The position numbers were made by a program, and so were the translations under genes. The notes under the pieces are model-generated. The model ran no database searches, was not told the origin of the DNA, and saw only the letters and a program-made list of their open reading frames with translations. From an uncultured Bacillus sp. (lineage in GTDB: Bacteria; Bacillota; Bacilli; Bacillales_B; DSM-18226), in the NCBI RefSeq assembly GCF_946478885.1, contig NZ_CAMLDX010000053.1, positions 1 to 23,581 on the forward strand: a DNA stretch of 23,581 bases, read 5' to 3'. Each line of letters starts with the position of its first letter. Positions within the stretch are counted from its first letter, which is position 1. Below are positions 15,400 to 23,581 of this stretch, piece after piece.

Positions 15400-16941
15400 T
15401 TAATTTACAGGTTTTCTGACTACATCTATAACAGTGCCATCTCGATATTCAACTACCGCGACAATCTTATCTTCAAATTCAATTGGTTCCGGTTTTCCTG
15501 CCATTTCTTCAGCTAATACTTTGAGCTCTTCGATCGTCATCGTTGGGAGGTTTGATTTCCCAAGCTTATCAATTACATCCTTTCTTAATGGATTTACGGC
15601 AATTCCTCGATCTGTCACAACAACATCAATACTTTCTCCCATTGTCGTCACGGTCGTAACCTTATCCTTTATAATCGGTAATCTCCCTTTAATAAGTTTG
15701 GTTACAACAATTGAAAGTTTTGAACCTGCTGCTGTATCACTATGACCCCCAGAGCCGCCCATGATTAATCCATTAGAATCGGTAGTAACATTTACGTTAA
15801 AATCTGTGTCAATCTCCGTAGCTCCAAGGATCATGATATCGAGATTATTGACAACGGAACCTTTATTGAATGGATTTGCATACATTGAACCGCTCATTCC
15901 TTGATGAGTTAAGTTCTTTCTATAAGACTCTACCGCTCTTAAATCGAAACATTGTACATCAAATAGATTTTTAAATAACCCTTCTTCCAACATATCAACG
16001 ATATAACCAGTAATCCCTCCAGCTGCAAAGCTGCCGGTTACCCCTTTTTCCTTCATAATATCCTTTAAATAATCCGCTACTGCAAGGGAGGTTCCCCCTG
16101 CACCCGTTTGAAATGACATCCCATCTTTTACAAGCTTGGAGGCCTCGATTACTTTTGCTGCTGTTTTTGCTATTTTTAATCCGACAGGGTCCTTTGTGAT
16201 TTTAGTAGTACCTGACACGATACGCGCTTGATCTCCAATGGAATCTACCTTTACAACATAATCGACATAGATTTGGCTAATTTCAATCGGGCAGGCTGGG
16301 TAGGGTACTAAATTATCCGTAATCGCAACTACTTTATCTGCATATTCCGCATCCGCAATAGCGTATCCTAATGGGCCACAAGCAGACTTTCCATGAACTC
16401 CATTAATATTTCCATAAGGATCCGCCGTTGGTGCCGCAATAAAGGCTATATCAATATGCAAATCACCTGTTTCAATCGCCCTTGGTCTTCCTCCATGTGT
16501 CATCATCACTGCTGGTTTTTTTAAATAACCGTCGGAGATTGCTTCAGCTACAGGTCCTGAAATGTAATTAGCTATTATGCCAGTAACAATCCCGGATTTT
16601 ATATATTCTACTAACGGTTCATGTACTGGAAAAATGGAACTTGCTGCTATAGTAAGGTCTTTTATTCCTTTGTTTGCAATAACCTGTATGACACTGTTCA
16701 GGACATAGTCCCCATTTCTTAAATGATGATGAAACGAAATTGTCGCTCCATCTTTTATATTCACTTTATCGAGGGCTTCCTCAATACTATTTATTACTTT
16801 GTCTTCGCCTAGCATTCCCGTACGTACCTTTACACCAACTTTTTCTTTCATACCGTAATCGGAAAGAACACCTATAAAATGCTTCACATATCCATATCCA
16901 TCAATATAATCAGGAATTTCTCTACCTATTATATTCTTCAT
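15400..16941 (-). CDS. citF: Citrate lyase alpha subunit, citrate:acetyl-ACP transferase (513 aa)
   Basis: CitF exchanges acetate for citrate on the acyl carrier CitD, forming citryl-ACP for CitE. Its length is that of the family. Typical blocks are the N-terminal GREIPDYIDGYGYVKHFIGV, GATISFHHHLRNGDYV, MTHGGRPRAIETGD, SFQTGAGGTSLAVA, and GLIMGGSGGHSDTAAG near the C-terminus. GAGGT precedes the ATG. A 74-base gap separates it from citE, the widest gap among the lyase genes; I see no terminator in it. Cytosolic, part of the lyase complex. Confidence 0.96.
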   Translation of the reverse strand: MKNIIGREIPDYIDGYGYVKHFIGVLSDYGMKEKVGVKVRTGMLGEDKVINSIEEALDKVNIKDGATISFHHHLRNGDYVLNSVIQVIANKGIKDLTIAASSIFPVHEPLVEYIKSGIVTGIIANYISGPVAEAISDGYLKKPAVMMTHGGRPRAIETGDLHIDIAFIAAPTADPYGNINGVHGKSACGPLGYAIADAEYADKVVAITDNLVPYPACPIEISQIYVDYVVKVDSIGDQARIVSGTTKITKDPVGLKIAKTAAKVIEASKLVKDGMSFQTGAGGTSLAVADYLKDIMKEKGVTGSFAAGGITGYIVDMLEEGLFKNLFDVQCFDLRAVESYRKNLTHQGMSGSMYANPFNKGSVVNNLDIMILGATEIDTDFNVNVTTDSNGLIMGGSGGHSDTAAGSKLSIVVTKLIKGRLPIIKDKVTTVTTMGESIDVVVTDRGIAVNPLRKDVIDKLGKSNLPTMTIEELKVLAEEMAGKPEPIEFEDKIVAVVEYRDGTVIDVVRKPVN

Positions 16942-17015
16942 TGTTGTACCTCACTTTTAAATAAGTTACGATTGGCAATTCCTAGAGAATCTATTGTAAA
17001 CTTGTCAATTCGTTT

Positions 17016-17894
17016 TTAACTTGATACAAGATCTAATAATTTTGCTAATTCAACTGTCGTAATGGCTCTATTGATGATTGGGGCATCCACCATCTTCCCA
17101 TCCAGCGAAAATACTCCAAGTCCTTTATCTGCCGCTTCATCCCTAGCGGCAAGTACTCTCAATCCATATCGAATCTCAGCATCACTTGGTTGAAATACGG
17201 AATGGATGATGTCTATTTGTCTTGGATTAATGGATGCTTTTCCAGTAAAACCAAGTGACTTTCCGTTAGAGGTATCAACCGCTAAGCCTTGATCATCATT
17301 CGTATCTGTAAAAGGTGTGTCGATGGCATCTACTCTTGCTGCCCGGCATGCAGTGGCTACCCGATTTCTGGCATAAAATATTTCCTTTCCTTCTTTTGTT
17401 CTTTTAATGCCCATATCAGACGTCAAATCCTCTGCTCCTAACAGCACAGCGACGACTCTTTTTGAAGAATTTATGATACTGTATACATTTTCCAGTCCAT
17501 ACGCTGTTTCGATAATGGGGATTAGCTTAATGCTGCCAATCAGAAAATCCTCTTCCGTTTCTATTTTTGACAGCATTTCATCGATATGCTGTAACTGCTC
17601 CTCAGTAGCTTTTGGTATCATTAAAGTGTCCGGCTTTACTCTTGCGATCATATCAATATCTTTAGAACCGAACTCTGTATCAAGAGGGTTTATGCGGATA
17701 ACCAGTTCTACCTTGGAAAAATCTATTTCCTTGATAGCTTGACCGACTAAAATTCTGGCACTATCTTTTTCTGTTAAACTCACAGCATCTTCCAAATCAA
17801 GGATCACAGAATCTGCACCAAGAATAGGTGCATTTTGAAGCATACCAGGATTATTTCCAGGCATAAAAAGCATTGTTCTTCGCAGTCTTTCCAT
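17016..17894 (-). CDS. citE: Citrate lyase beta subunit, citryl-ACP lyase (292 aa)
   Basis: CitE is an HpcH/HpaI-type TIM-barrel lyase that cleaves citryl-ACP to oxaloacetate and acetyl-ACP, using a divalent metal. Signature parts are LRRTMLFMPGNNPGML at the start, SVILDLEDAV (29-38), the RINP strand, ETAYGLENV, and GAEDLTSDMG with its acidic metal-site residues, then GFTGKASINPRQI. Length is normal. GAGGTG lies before the ATG, 25 bases after citD. It acts with CitD and CitF in the lyase complex. Confidence 0.96.
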   Translation of the reverse strand: MERLRRTMLFMPGNNPGMLQNAPILGADSVILDLEDAVSLTEKDSARILVGQAIKEIDFSKVELVIRINPLDTEFGSKDIDMIARVKPDTLMIPKATEEQLQHIDEMLSKIETEEDFLIGSIKLIPIIETAYGLENVYSIINSSKRVVAVLLGAEDLTSDMGIKRTKEGKEIFYARNRVATACRAARVDAIDTPFTDTNDDQGLAVDTSNGKSLGFTGKASINPRQIDIIHSVFQPSDAEIRYGLRVLAARDEAADKGLGVFSLDGKMVDAPIINRAITTVELAKLLDLVSS

Positions 17895-17919
17895 GTAATT
17901 TCACCTCAAAATCTAATAT

Positions 17920-18186
17920 TTATAGTGCTCTCTCTAGCGCTGTTTGTACTCGTGCCTTTATAGTGAAATCCAACGCCCCCTTATCCTGAGCCTTTATCGT
18001 CACATTTTCTACGCCTAATGCTTTAACCTTTTCTAAAATAACCGTCTTAATTTGTTTTCCGAATTGCTTCATCACAATACTTTCTAATTCTATTTCAATT
18101 CCACGATTTTCATTTGGCATAACCAGTATGAATATGTCGTTAGATTCTAATGTTCCAGCTTTAGCTATTTTATTTATTCTCACCAC
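17920..18186 (-). CDS. citD: Citrate lyase acyl carrier (gamma) subunit (88 aa)
   Basis: CitD carries the phosphoribosyl-dephospho-CoA arm. The block KAGTLESNDI holds the attachment serine, S15 here, equivalent to S14 in Klebsiella. Downstream NENRGIEIELES and DKGALDFTIKARV are also family features. The likely start is GTG at 18186, with GGGAG 7 bases upstream; a second GTG follows immediately. An upstream ATG is out of frame. A weaker start codon on the first lyase gene may tune the ratio with the transporter. Confidence 0.94.
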   Translation of the reverse strand: MVRINKIAKAGTLESNDIFILVMPNENRGIEIELESIVMKQFGKQIKTVILEKVKALGVENVTIKAQDKGALDFTIKARVQTALERAL

Positions 18187-18229
18187 TTCATCGCTCCCAA
18201 CAAGAAATGATCTTTTTGTAACAAATCCA

Positions 18230-18255
18230 AGGATACACTTTAATAAATGTATCCT
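18230..18255 (-). other. Intergenic hairpin between transporter and citD
   Basis: AGGATACA (18230-18237) and TGTATCCT (18248-18255) form a perfect 8-bp stem with a 10-base loop in the 91-base gap. No T-run follows on the minus strand, so it looks more like an mRNA processing or stabilising structure than a terminator. It could set different levels for transporter and enzyme. Confidence 0.5.
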
Positions 18256-18277
18256 GAATTTGCCAATCTAAATGATA

Positions 18278-19633
18278 TTAACTAAACATTCTTAACAAAA
18301 TTACAGCTAATACAACTGTTGCTGCTCCACCAAGTCTGGTTGATACTTGGGAAAATGGCATTAATTCCATCCTATTTGCTGCTGACAATATGGCAACGTC
18401 CCCAGTTCCCCCTAAACCACTATGGCATGCTGTCACAAGGGAAGCTTCGATTGGATACATTTTCATTATCTTTCCAATATAAAAACCTGATAATGTCATG
18501 GAAACAACGGCTGCAACACAAATAGCAATATAGCCAAAACTGATGGTTGCGATTAAACTACCCCAGTCCGTATAAACAACACCAACCCCAATCAACAAAG
18601 GCCATGTAAGAGTACCGCTTACAAGCTTGTACACTTGGCTGGCGCCTGCTTCCAAATGTTCTGGTAATAATTTAAAATATTTTACAACTGCAGCTGTGAA
18701 AATCATAATAATTGCACCCGGAATGCCAATGTAAGGGCTTACAAGAATACCAAAAATATAGAAAGAACAAGCAATTAGTAATCCTGCACCAATCAGTTTA
18801 AAATCAATTGGTCTTTCTTCTGTTTTTGCCTTTACAATTTCCTGATCGTCTCCAGACTTTACAAGCTGTCCATTGCCAGTAAGGTGAGAATTCTTTACGG
18901 CTAAACGCGATAAAATACCAGATATAATAATAGCGGTTACGTTCCCAATCATGGCAGCAGGAACAAGTTGTGCAATAAAAGAATCTTGGGAAGTTTTAAG
19001 TACTTCTGAATACCCCATAGACAGAGGCAAAATCCCTTCACCTATACCTCCGGCAATAATTGGAGCGATTACATGGAAGAATGATTGGTATGGACTATAT
19101 CCGAATAATAAGCCGACAAGAATTCCCCCGGCTACCGCACACAGAGTCCCTACAACCAATGGAACAAACATTTTTACAAATCCCTTAATCATCACTTTCC
19201 TGTTCATCCCAAGGATACTTCCACACACTAATACGGAAATATACAAATACAAGAAATTAGAAGTCTTCATAAGTGCCGTGATGGAGTCAATCGCGTTATT
19301 ATTTAACCATCCATAATATACCATTGCCGAAGGAATAAAGATGGTACAGATTGCCGGACCACCGATACTCTTTAATACTGGTATGGACGCACCGATTTTT
19401 CCAAGTAATAATCCCATTACGATAATGAGGGCAAATCCGCCGATCATATCTTTTGGTAAAACACCATTGACAGATGCTAAATAGATGACGATTGCAAAAA
19501 TAATGTATATAGGCAGAGGAATGGCATCAAAACTATACCTAATAATCTTTGAAACGAATCCTTTCCTTGGTACCTTATCCTTGAAATCAGATACATTTCT
19601 TTCTTCAATAACCTTTCTTGTAGCGACCGCCAT
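18278..19633 (-). CDS. 2-hydroxycarboxylate (citrate) transporter, 2HCT family (451 aa)
   Basis: This is a sodium- or proton-coupled transporter of the CitS/CimH/MaeN family. About eleven hydrophobic helices are interrupted by the two re-entrant-loop motifs GGIGE (195-199) and GGTGD (408-412), which define the family. The conserved substrate arginine is in the late STRLGGA block (R433). A soluble linker (about 255-285) divides the halves. The start at 19633 is chosen since AAGGAG lies 8 bases upstream; three codons earlier is a GTG too close to that site. It is first in the citrate lyase operon, so citrate is the likely substrate, possibly exchanged for acetate, lactate or malate. No oxaloacetate decarboxylase gene is near. 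Confidence 0.93.
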   Translation of the reverse strand: MAVATRKVIEERNVSDFKDKVPRKGFVSKIIRYSFDAIPLPIYIIFAIVIYLASVNGVLPKDMIGGFALIIVMGLLLGKIGASIPVLKSIGGPAICTIFIPSAMVYYGWLNNNAIDSITALMKTSNFLYLYISVLVCGSILGMNRKVMIKGFVKMFVPLVVGTLCAVAGGILVGLLFGYSPYQSFFHVIAPIIAGGIGEGILPLSMGYSEVLKTSQDSFIAQLVPAAMIGNVTAIIISGILSRLAVKNSHLTGNGQLVKSGDDQEIVKAKTEERPIDFKLIGAGLLIACSFYIFGILVSPYIGIPGAIIMIFTAAVVKYFKLLPEHLEAGASQVYKLVSGTLTWPLLIGVGVVYTDWGSLIATISFGYIAICVAAVVSMTLSGFYIGKIMKMYPIEASLVTACHSGLGGTGDVAILSAANRMELMPFSQVSTRLGGAATVVLAVILLRMFS

Positions 19634-19696
19634 GAATTTCACTCCTTTATAAATTATATTTACAGGTTCATCATAATTTTTTTCACAAAGCTTTTT

Positions 19697-19746
19697 AAGT
19701 TTATTTAACTTTTATAATAGTTTTGTAATTAAAGTAAGCGCTAACA
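19697..19746 (-). promoter_or_regulatory. Citrate operon promoter region with cre box
   Basis: A cre-like AGTAAGCGCTAACA lies at 19733-19746 (13 of 14 to TGWAANCGNTNWCA, plus strand). On the minus strand a weak -35 GCTTAC (19734-19739) and TATAAA (19711-19716) are 17 bases apart, so the cre box covers the -35. A dyad AAGTT-N5-AACTT (19697-19711) lies at the predicted start. A poor -35 is expected if the response regulator must activate. The plus-strand promoter of the sensor gene should lie in 19750-19850, but I cannot place it firmly. Confidence 0.5.
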
Positions 19747-19866
19747 TATTAAAACAAAAATCTTCCTAACCCAGCCTTGTTTCAACAATGAAATTGCTAT
19801 ACCATAATAATTAAAGCGTTTTATTTTAGTAGAATACTGTGATCGTGGATAGGGAGGATCACCAAG

Positions 19867-21483
19867 ATGAAGCACATTTTAACCAAAATGGCCAATATGA
19901 AATTGCAATCCAGATTGACATTATTAGTATTTGGTGTCATTACAATAGTCTTGCTGATATCCGAGCTACTCATTAGCAATAAAATCACTTCGTTATCAAT
20001 GAACCACATGAAAGAAAATGCATTTCAGATTGCTCACATTGTCGCCGATACACCTCAGGTAGTAGAAGGATTGAAAAACCCCTCCGAAAGCGAAAAGATC
20101 CAATCCTTTACTGAAAAAATCACAAAATCAACAAAAGTTGAATTTATCGTTGTTGCAGATATGAGCGGAATAAGAAAATCTCATCCAAACGAAAAAAACA
20201 TTGGAAAAAAAATTGTGGGCAATGATTTTAATAAGGCACTTCAAGGTTCAGAATATGTTTCCACCGCAAAAGGAACCTTAGGGGAGTCGCTTAGAATTTT
20301 TGTACCAATATATGATAATCACAATGGCAAACAAATAGGCATTGTAGTTGTCGGAATGTTACTAAATAAGGTTGATCAAAATATTGCCCATAGTAAAGCC
20401 GCTATTTTTCCTGGGATCGTTCTAGGTTTACTAATTGGAATAATAGGAGCAGTGGTGTTGGCAAAAAGCATAAAAAAAACGATGTTTGATTTGGAACCTT
20501 CGGAGATTGCTAAACTAGTAGAAGAAAGAAGTGCCATGCTTAATTCCATTAGAGATGGCGTCATTGCCATCGATGGTAACTCCCGGATTACGTTGGTAAG
20601 TGAAGAGGCAAATAGAATCTTAAAAATGGCGGGTATTTGCAGTCCTCTTGGCAAAAAAGCAGAAGAATGTATCCCTAATACGAGATTAGAAGATGTCTTA
20701 AAAACAGGACAGTCGAGTTTTGACAAGGAGCAAGATATTAATGGAATAAAAATTCTAACCAGCCGATTGCCCATTTTAGTTAATGGCAAAATTGTCGGTG
20801 CAATAGCAACTTTTCGTGATAAAACAGAAATCAGACTTTTGGCAGAACAATTAACCGGCGTAAAACAATACGCCAATGCGCTTAGGGCACAGACTCATGA
20901 ATTTAAGAACAAATTGCATATCATTCTGGGAATGCTCCATATGAAGGCCTATGACCAGCTTTCCGTTTACATCAATTTGATTGCAAATATGTACCAAGAA
21001 CAAATTGGCTTTATAATAGGAAAGATTAAAGATCCGGTACTTGCCGGGTTTATTATAGGAAAAATGAGTGTCGCCAGTGAGAATAACATTAAACTGCAAT
21101 TGACAGAAGATAGTTATATCCCGGAACCGGAAGATCCCCATTTAACGAATGAGATTGTTACCATTCTTGGGAATTTGATTCAGAATGCCATTGAGGCAGC
21201 TAAGGACTCTAAAGAAAAGATTGTCACTTTGACGTTGTTATATGATAAGAATGATGGGTCTCTGACTATTGAAGTCAATGACAGCGGCCCAGGTTTTTCC
21301 GATGAGATAAAGGACAAACTATTTACTCTGGGTTATTCAACAAAAGGGGGAAATAGAGGAATAGGGCTCCATTTAGTTCAAGAAAGTGTAGACAGATGGG
21401 GAGGGAAAATTGACATTTTTTCAGAATTAGGGAAAGGAACTGTGTTCTCCATTATTTTACCTTATGAGAGTAGGGATGATTAG
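19867..21483 (+). CDS. CitA/DcuS-type sensor histidine kinase (538 aa)
   Basis: This is a membrane sensor of extracellular di- or tricarboxylates. Order: helix 1 (about 15-38), extracellular PAS-like sensor (about 40-170), helix 2 (about 180-199), cytosolic PAS (about 222-320), and kinase. In the sensor, R103 and H106 (GIRKSHP) and the TLGESLR block (137-143) match the citrate-site regions of Klebsiella CitA. The kinase has H344 in RAQTHEFKNKLH, an N box NLIQNAIEA, then DSGPGF and GIGLHLV. GGGAGG precedes the ATG. The stop overlaps the GTG codon just before the regulator start. It is divergent from the citrate operon, so citrate is the probable signal; malate or other C4 acids are possible. 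Confidence 0.93.
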   Translation: MKHILTKMANMKLQSRLTLLVFGVITIVLLISELLISNKITSLSMNHMKENAFQIAHIVADTPQVVEGLKNPSESEKIQSFTEKITKSTKVEFIVVADMSGIRKSHPNEKNIGKKIVGNDFNKALQGSEYVSTAKGTLGESLRIFVPIYDNHNGKQIGIVVVGMLLNKVDQNIAHSKAAIFPGIVLGLLIGIIGAVVLAKSIKKTMFDLEPSEIAKLVEERSAMLNSIRDGVIAIDGNSRITLVSEEANRILKMAGICSPLGKKAEECIPNTRLEDVLKTGQSSFDKEQDINGIKILTSRLPILVNGKIVGAIATFRDKTEIRLLAEQLTGVKQYANALRAQTHEFKNKLHIILGMLHMKAYDQLSVYINLIANMYQEQIGFIIGKIKDPVLAGFIIGKMSVASENNIKLQLTEDSYIPEPEDPHLTNEIVTILGNLIQNAIEAAKDSKEKIVTLTLLYDKNDGSLTIEVNDSGPGFSDEIKDKLFTLGYSTKGGNRGIGLHLVQESVDRWGGKIDIFSELGKGTVFSIILPYESRDD

Positions 21484-21485
21484 TG

Positions 21486-22193
21486 ATGATTAATGTTCTA
21501 ATTGTTGAAGATGACCCGATGGTAATTGAATTTAATAAACGCTATCTCAATCAAGTAGAAGGATTTAAATTAGTGGCCGCAGTCCGTTCCTTTGAGGAAG
21601 CTATAGAAGTCTTGAAAAATAGAAAAATACAATTAATCCTATTGGATATATATTTGCCGGGTTTAAGTGGATTGGAATTATTAGCGCAAATGAGAAAAGC
21701 TGGTGGAGAGATAGATGTCATTATTGTTTCAGCTGCCAGCGACATTCAAACGATAAAAAAAGCTTTACAATATGGTGCGGTAGATTATCTGATAAAACCT
21801 TTTGAATTTGAGCGCTTCCGGTCCGCGCTAAAAGATTATAAACAAAGACAAAGCCTCATCAATCAGAAACAGGAGCTCAATCAATCTGAGCTTGACCTAT
21901 TGATACATACGAAAGAACAACGTCGAGTTTCATCGCAACTTCCAAAAGGGCTTGATAAAAATACCTTAAAAAAAATTTGGGCGCAGATTATTGAAATGAA
22001 GGATCAAGAGTTTTCAACAAGCGAGCTTGTTAGATTTGTTGGAATATCCAGAGTTTCTATGAGAAAATATTTGCAATTTTTACATGATATCGATGCTTTA
22101 CGAATGAATATAGATTATGGTTCTGTTGGGCGACCTATTTATAAGTATAGGCACACCGCAGATGGGAACGATAGGATCGATCAGTATCTTTGA
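21486..22193 (+). CDS. CitB/DctR-family response regulator (235 aa)
   Basis: The receiver domain (1-120) has D9/D10 (VEDD), phospho-acceptor D54 (LLDIYLPG), S82 and K104 (YLIKPF). The C-terminal part holds a helix-turn-helix of the CitB/DcuR type: STSELVRFVGISRVSMRKYL (177-196), followed by YGSVGRPIYKY. It is the partner of the kinase, and almost certainly activates the divergent transporter-citrate lyase operon. The ATG at 21486 is chosen; a GTG directly before it overlaps the kinase stop. AGGG lies about 10 bases upstream. Translation is probably coupled to the kinase. Confidence 0.93.
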   Translation: MINVLIVEDDPMVIEFNKRYLNQVEGFKLVAAVRSFEEAIEVLKNRKIQLILLDIYLPGLSGLELLAQMRKAGGEIDVIIVSAASDIQTIKKALQYGAVDYLIKPFEFERFRSALKDYKQRQSLINQKQELNQSELDLLIHTKEQRRVSSQLPKGLDKNTLKKIWAQIIEMKDQEFSTSELVRFVGISRVSMRKYLQFLHDIDALRMNIDYGSVGRPIYKYRHTADGNDRIDQYL

Positions 22194-22448
22194 AATCATG
22201 GAGAGATAGATGTTATCTGATTGTAAAGTGGAAAACAGGAATGAGCTATTTTCTTATTGCCCTCCAGGCTTTAGGTGTTCCCCCTTATGAAGCCAGTTCA
22301 GGAGGACAATTCTTTTTCCTGCCTCCCCTATCAAACAGTACGCAATGTTTTTCCTTATCCATGGTTTAAGACGTTCTTCACTCATTTGAGATGACATTCA
22401 AAGACTATTTAGCCAATTACACAAGTGTTTTTTAATCTCAGCAATTCT
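22194..22448. other. Intergenic stretch with doubtful small frames
   Basis: No gene can be assigned. On the minus strand, 22385-22254 encodes 43 residues starting MSEERLKPWIRKN, without a clear ribosome site. On the plus strand an overlapping frame from about 22231 encodes a similar length with AGGA close to its ATG. They compete for the same DNA and match nothing I know; one may be the relic of a lost gene. No good terminator is seen after the response regulator. Confidence 0.2.
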
Positions 22449-23198
22449 TTAATGGATGACCATCACCACGCCGGCAACGACTGGCGTTAAGACCATAGCA
22501 CTTTTTAAAATCATTTGCGGGGCAATTCTGGTAAACTTGGCTCCAACATAAGAGCCAATCATCGTTCCTGCCACCACTTCTGCTAACAAAATGAAGTTTA
22601 AGTAGCCCTGAAAATAATATCCAGCTCCTCCCGCTAAAGCTATCGGCAAAATAACAAGCATGGTGGTTCCAATAGATTGTGTAAGTGATAAACCCATGAC
22701 CATTAATAATCCAATCTGAATGAAAGGAGCGGAGCCAATTCCAAATGTTCCTGACAATAATCCTGTCACAATTCCGATGAGCGCAGCTTTCTTCATTTTA
22801 AAATGAACGGGTGTTGCTTGTTTATTATTTTGCTCTATTTTTTGAACAATAAATAATCGGAAGACTAAAATAACGGCTGAGAGAAATAACATCCCTGCTG
22901 TTAACCAGTGTAGGGATTGGACCGGAATTAATCCTGCAAGCTTTGAACCTGCATATGATGCAACTGCCCCAAATCCACCTACGTATAACCCCGTTTTAAC
23001 AGAAACATTTCCTTGACGAAAATGGCTTAAAGCTCCCGATAATGTAGTAAACACCATCGCAGCTAATGAGGTTCCTAAAGCTATATGAATCGGCACGCCA
23101 AAAACAGTAGTTAACAGTGCAATGATAAAGCCAGAACCTCCCGCACCAACAAATCCTAGTAACATTCCCAATACAAACATCGTGAATGCAATCGCCAA
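22449..23198 (-). CDS. TauE/SafE family anion exporter/permease (249 aa)
   Basis: This is a membrane protein with about eight helices in two repeats. The family's glycine-rich loops are clear: GMLLGFVGAGGSGFI in the first half and GIVTGLLSGTFGIGSAPFI in the second. The family moves sulfite, sulfoacetate or other small organosulfur and carboxylate anions. The likely start is TTG at 23198, with GGGAGG 8 bases upstream and the first helix right after it. The longer ATG frame from 23279 would add 27 polar residues ending in CEWEGFE, with no ribosome site. It stands convergent to the response regulator. The substrate is unknown. Confidence 0.88.
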   Translation of the reverse strand: MAIAFTMFVLGMLLGFVGAGGSGFIIALLTTVFGVPIHIALGTSLAAMVFTTLSGALSHFRQGNVSVKTGLYVGGFGAVASYAGSKLAGLIPVQSLHWLTAGMLFLSAVILVFRLFIVQKIEQNNKQATPVHFKMKKAALIGIVTGLLSGTFGIGSAPFIQIGLLMVMGLSLTQSIGTTMLVILPIALAGGAGYYFQGYLNFILLAEVVAGTMIGSYVGAKFTRIAPQMILKSAMVLTPVVAGVVMVIH

Positions 23199-23298
23199 CT
23201 CAAAACCCTCCCACTCGCAAAACCTAAAAGATTTATATTGGTATTTTTGATATTTACATCTTAGTACTGTCATCAACATTTTAATAGATTATGTAAAT

Positions 23299-23339
23299 AA
23301 AAAAAACAGAAAACCCGGAAAATTGATTCCGAGTGTTTT
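23299..23339 (-). terminator. Hairpin with T-tract upstream of the TauE gene (possible attenuator)
   Basis: On the minus strand AAAAC (23335-23339) and CGGAA (23327-23331) pair with TTCCG (23316-23320) and GTTTT (23310-23314), with a small internal loop. CTG and eight Ts follow (23299-23306). It is 100 bases before the TauE start codon. No gene ends just upstream, so it may act in the leader of the TauE transcript. Confidence 0.5.
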
Positions 23340-23402
23340 GTCTCATGCTCCTTAAACTTCATGTCTTTTGTTTACACATATAGTCGCATACCCTAATATC
23401 AA

Positions 23403-23419
23403 TGTAAATATTGTTTACA
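23403..23419. promoter_or_regulatory. Operator-like dyad upstream of the TauE gene
   Basis: TGTAAA-TATTG-TTTACA is a perfect 6-bp dyad with a 5-base spacer. Its right arm TTGTTTACAC (23411-23420) is repeated exactly at 23368-23377. This looks like a repressor site with an extra half-site. The regulator is not identified. Confidence 0.4.
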
Positions 23420-23492
23420 CTTTTCTTCAACATGATCCAAATTAAAGGGAATTGAATAAAAGGATTGATCATTAGATATGTAAATAACCATT

Positions 23493-23516
23493 AAAAAAAG
23501 CTCCACAAAAGGGAGC
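23493..23516 (-). terminator. Terminator of a minus-strand gene beyond the right edge
   Basis: On the minus strand GCTCC (23512-23516) pairs with GGAGC (23500-23504) around a 7-base loop, followed by seven Ts (23493-23499). No coding frame ends within the window to its right, so the gene it serves must lie past 23581. Confidence 0.65.
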
Positions 23517-23581
23517 AATAATAATTTTTGCTGGCAAAATTGCAATTCACGGTTTTATAAAAGAAAACAAAAACTAACTAA

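Noticed and set aside
16942..17015. TTGACA in the citE-citF gap as an internal promoter
   Set aside because: No acceptable -10 hexamer is found 16-18 bases downstream.

Overview
The window reads as chromosomal DNA of a low-GC Gram-positive bacterium, most likely a member of the Bacillaceae. The reasons are the AT-rich intergenic DNA, strong AGGAGG-type ribosome sites, good CcpA-type cre boxes, a tRNA gene without an encoded CCA, and an rRNA leader of Bacillus type at the left edge. Species cannot be named from the sequence.

Left part (1-3.4 kb): a leftward rRNA leader with tandem promoters (the 16S gene would lie beyond base 1), a possible 58-residue membrane protein, an EamA/DMT exporter (minus) and an MgtC/SapB membrane protein (plus). 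Then comes a decayed transposase in which an IS256-type N-terminus runs into an IS66 TnpC C-terminus.

Catabolic operon (3.5-11.4 kb): a minus-strand operon dpaL - M20 hydrolase - N-acyl-D-amino-acid deacylase - MFS transporter - ridA. It is preceded by a near-perfect sigma-54 (-24/-12) promoter and three 40-bp-spaced palindromes at enhancer distance. The sigma-54 activator gene lies just upstream on the same strand, with its own terminator and a cre box. Inferred logic: import an acylated or D-configured diaminopropionate-type compound, deacylate or hydrolyse it, split diaminopropionate to pyruvate and ammonia with DpaL, and clear the reactive enamine with RidA.

Junction (11.75-12.7 kb): an IS110 transposase remnant, tRNA-Ala(GGC) and an IS30 transposase remnant, all between the two metabolic regions.

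Citrate fermentation region (12.65-22.2 kb): a minus-strand operon encoding a 2-hydroxycarboxylate transporter and citrate lyase genes in the order citD-citE-citF-citC-citX-citG. It is divergent from a CitA/DcuS-type sensor kinase and its response regulator. A cre box overlaps the candidate operon promoter. No oxaloacetate decarboxylase gene is present in the window.

Right end (22.2-23.6 kb): a TauE/SafE exporter with a likely TTG start, a leader hairpin with T-tract, a dyad operator, and the terminator of a minus-strand gene lying outside the window.
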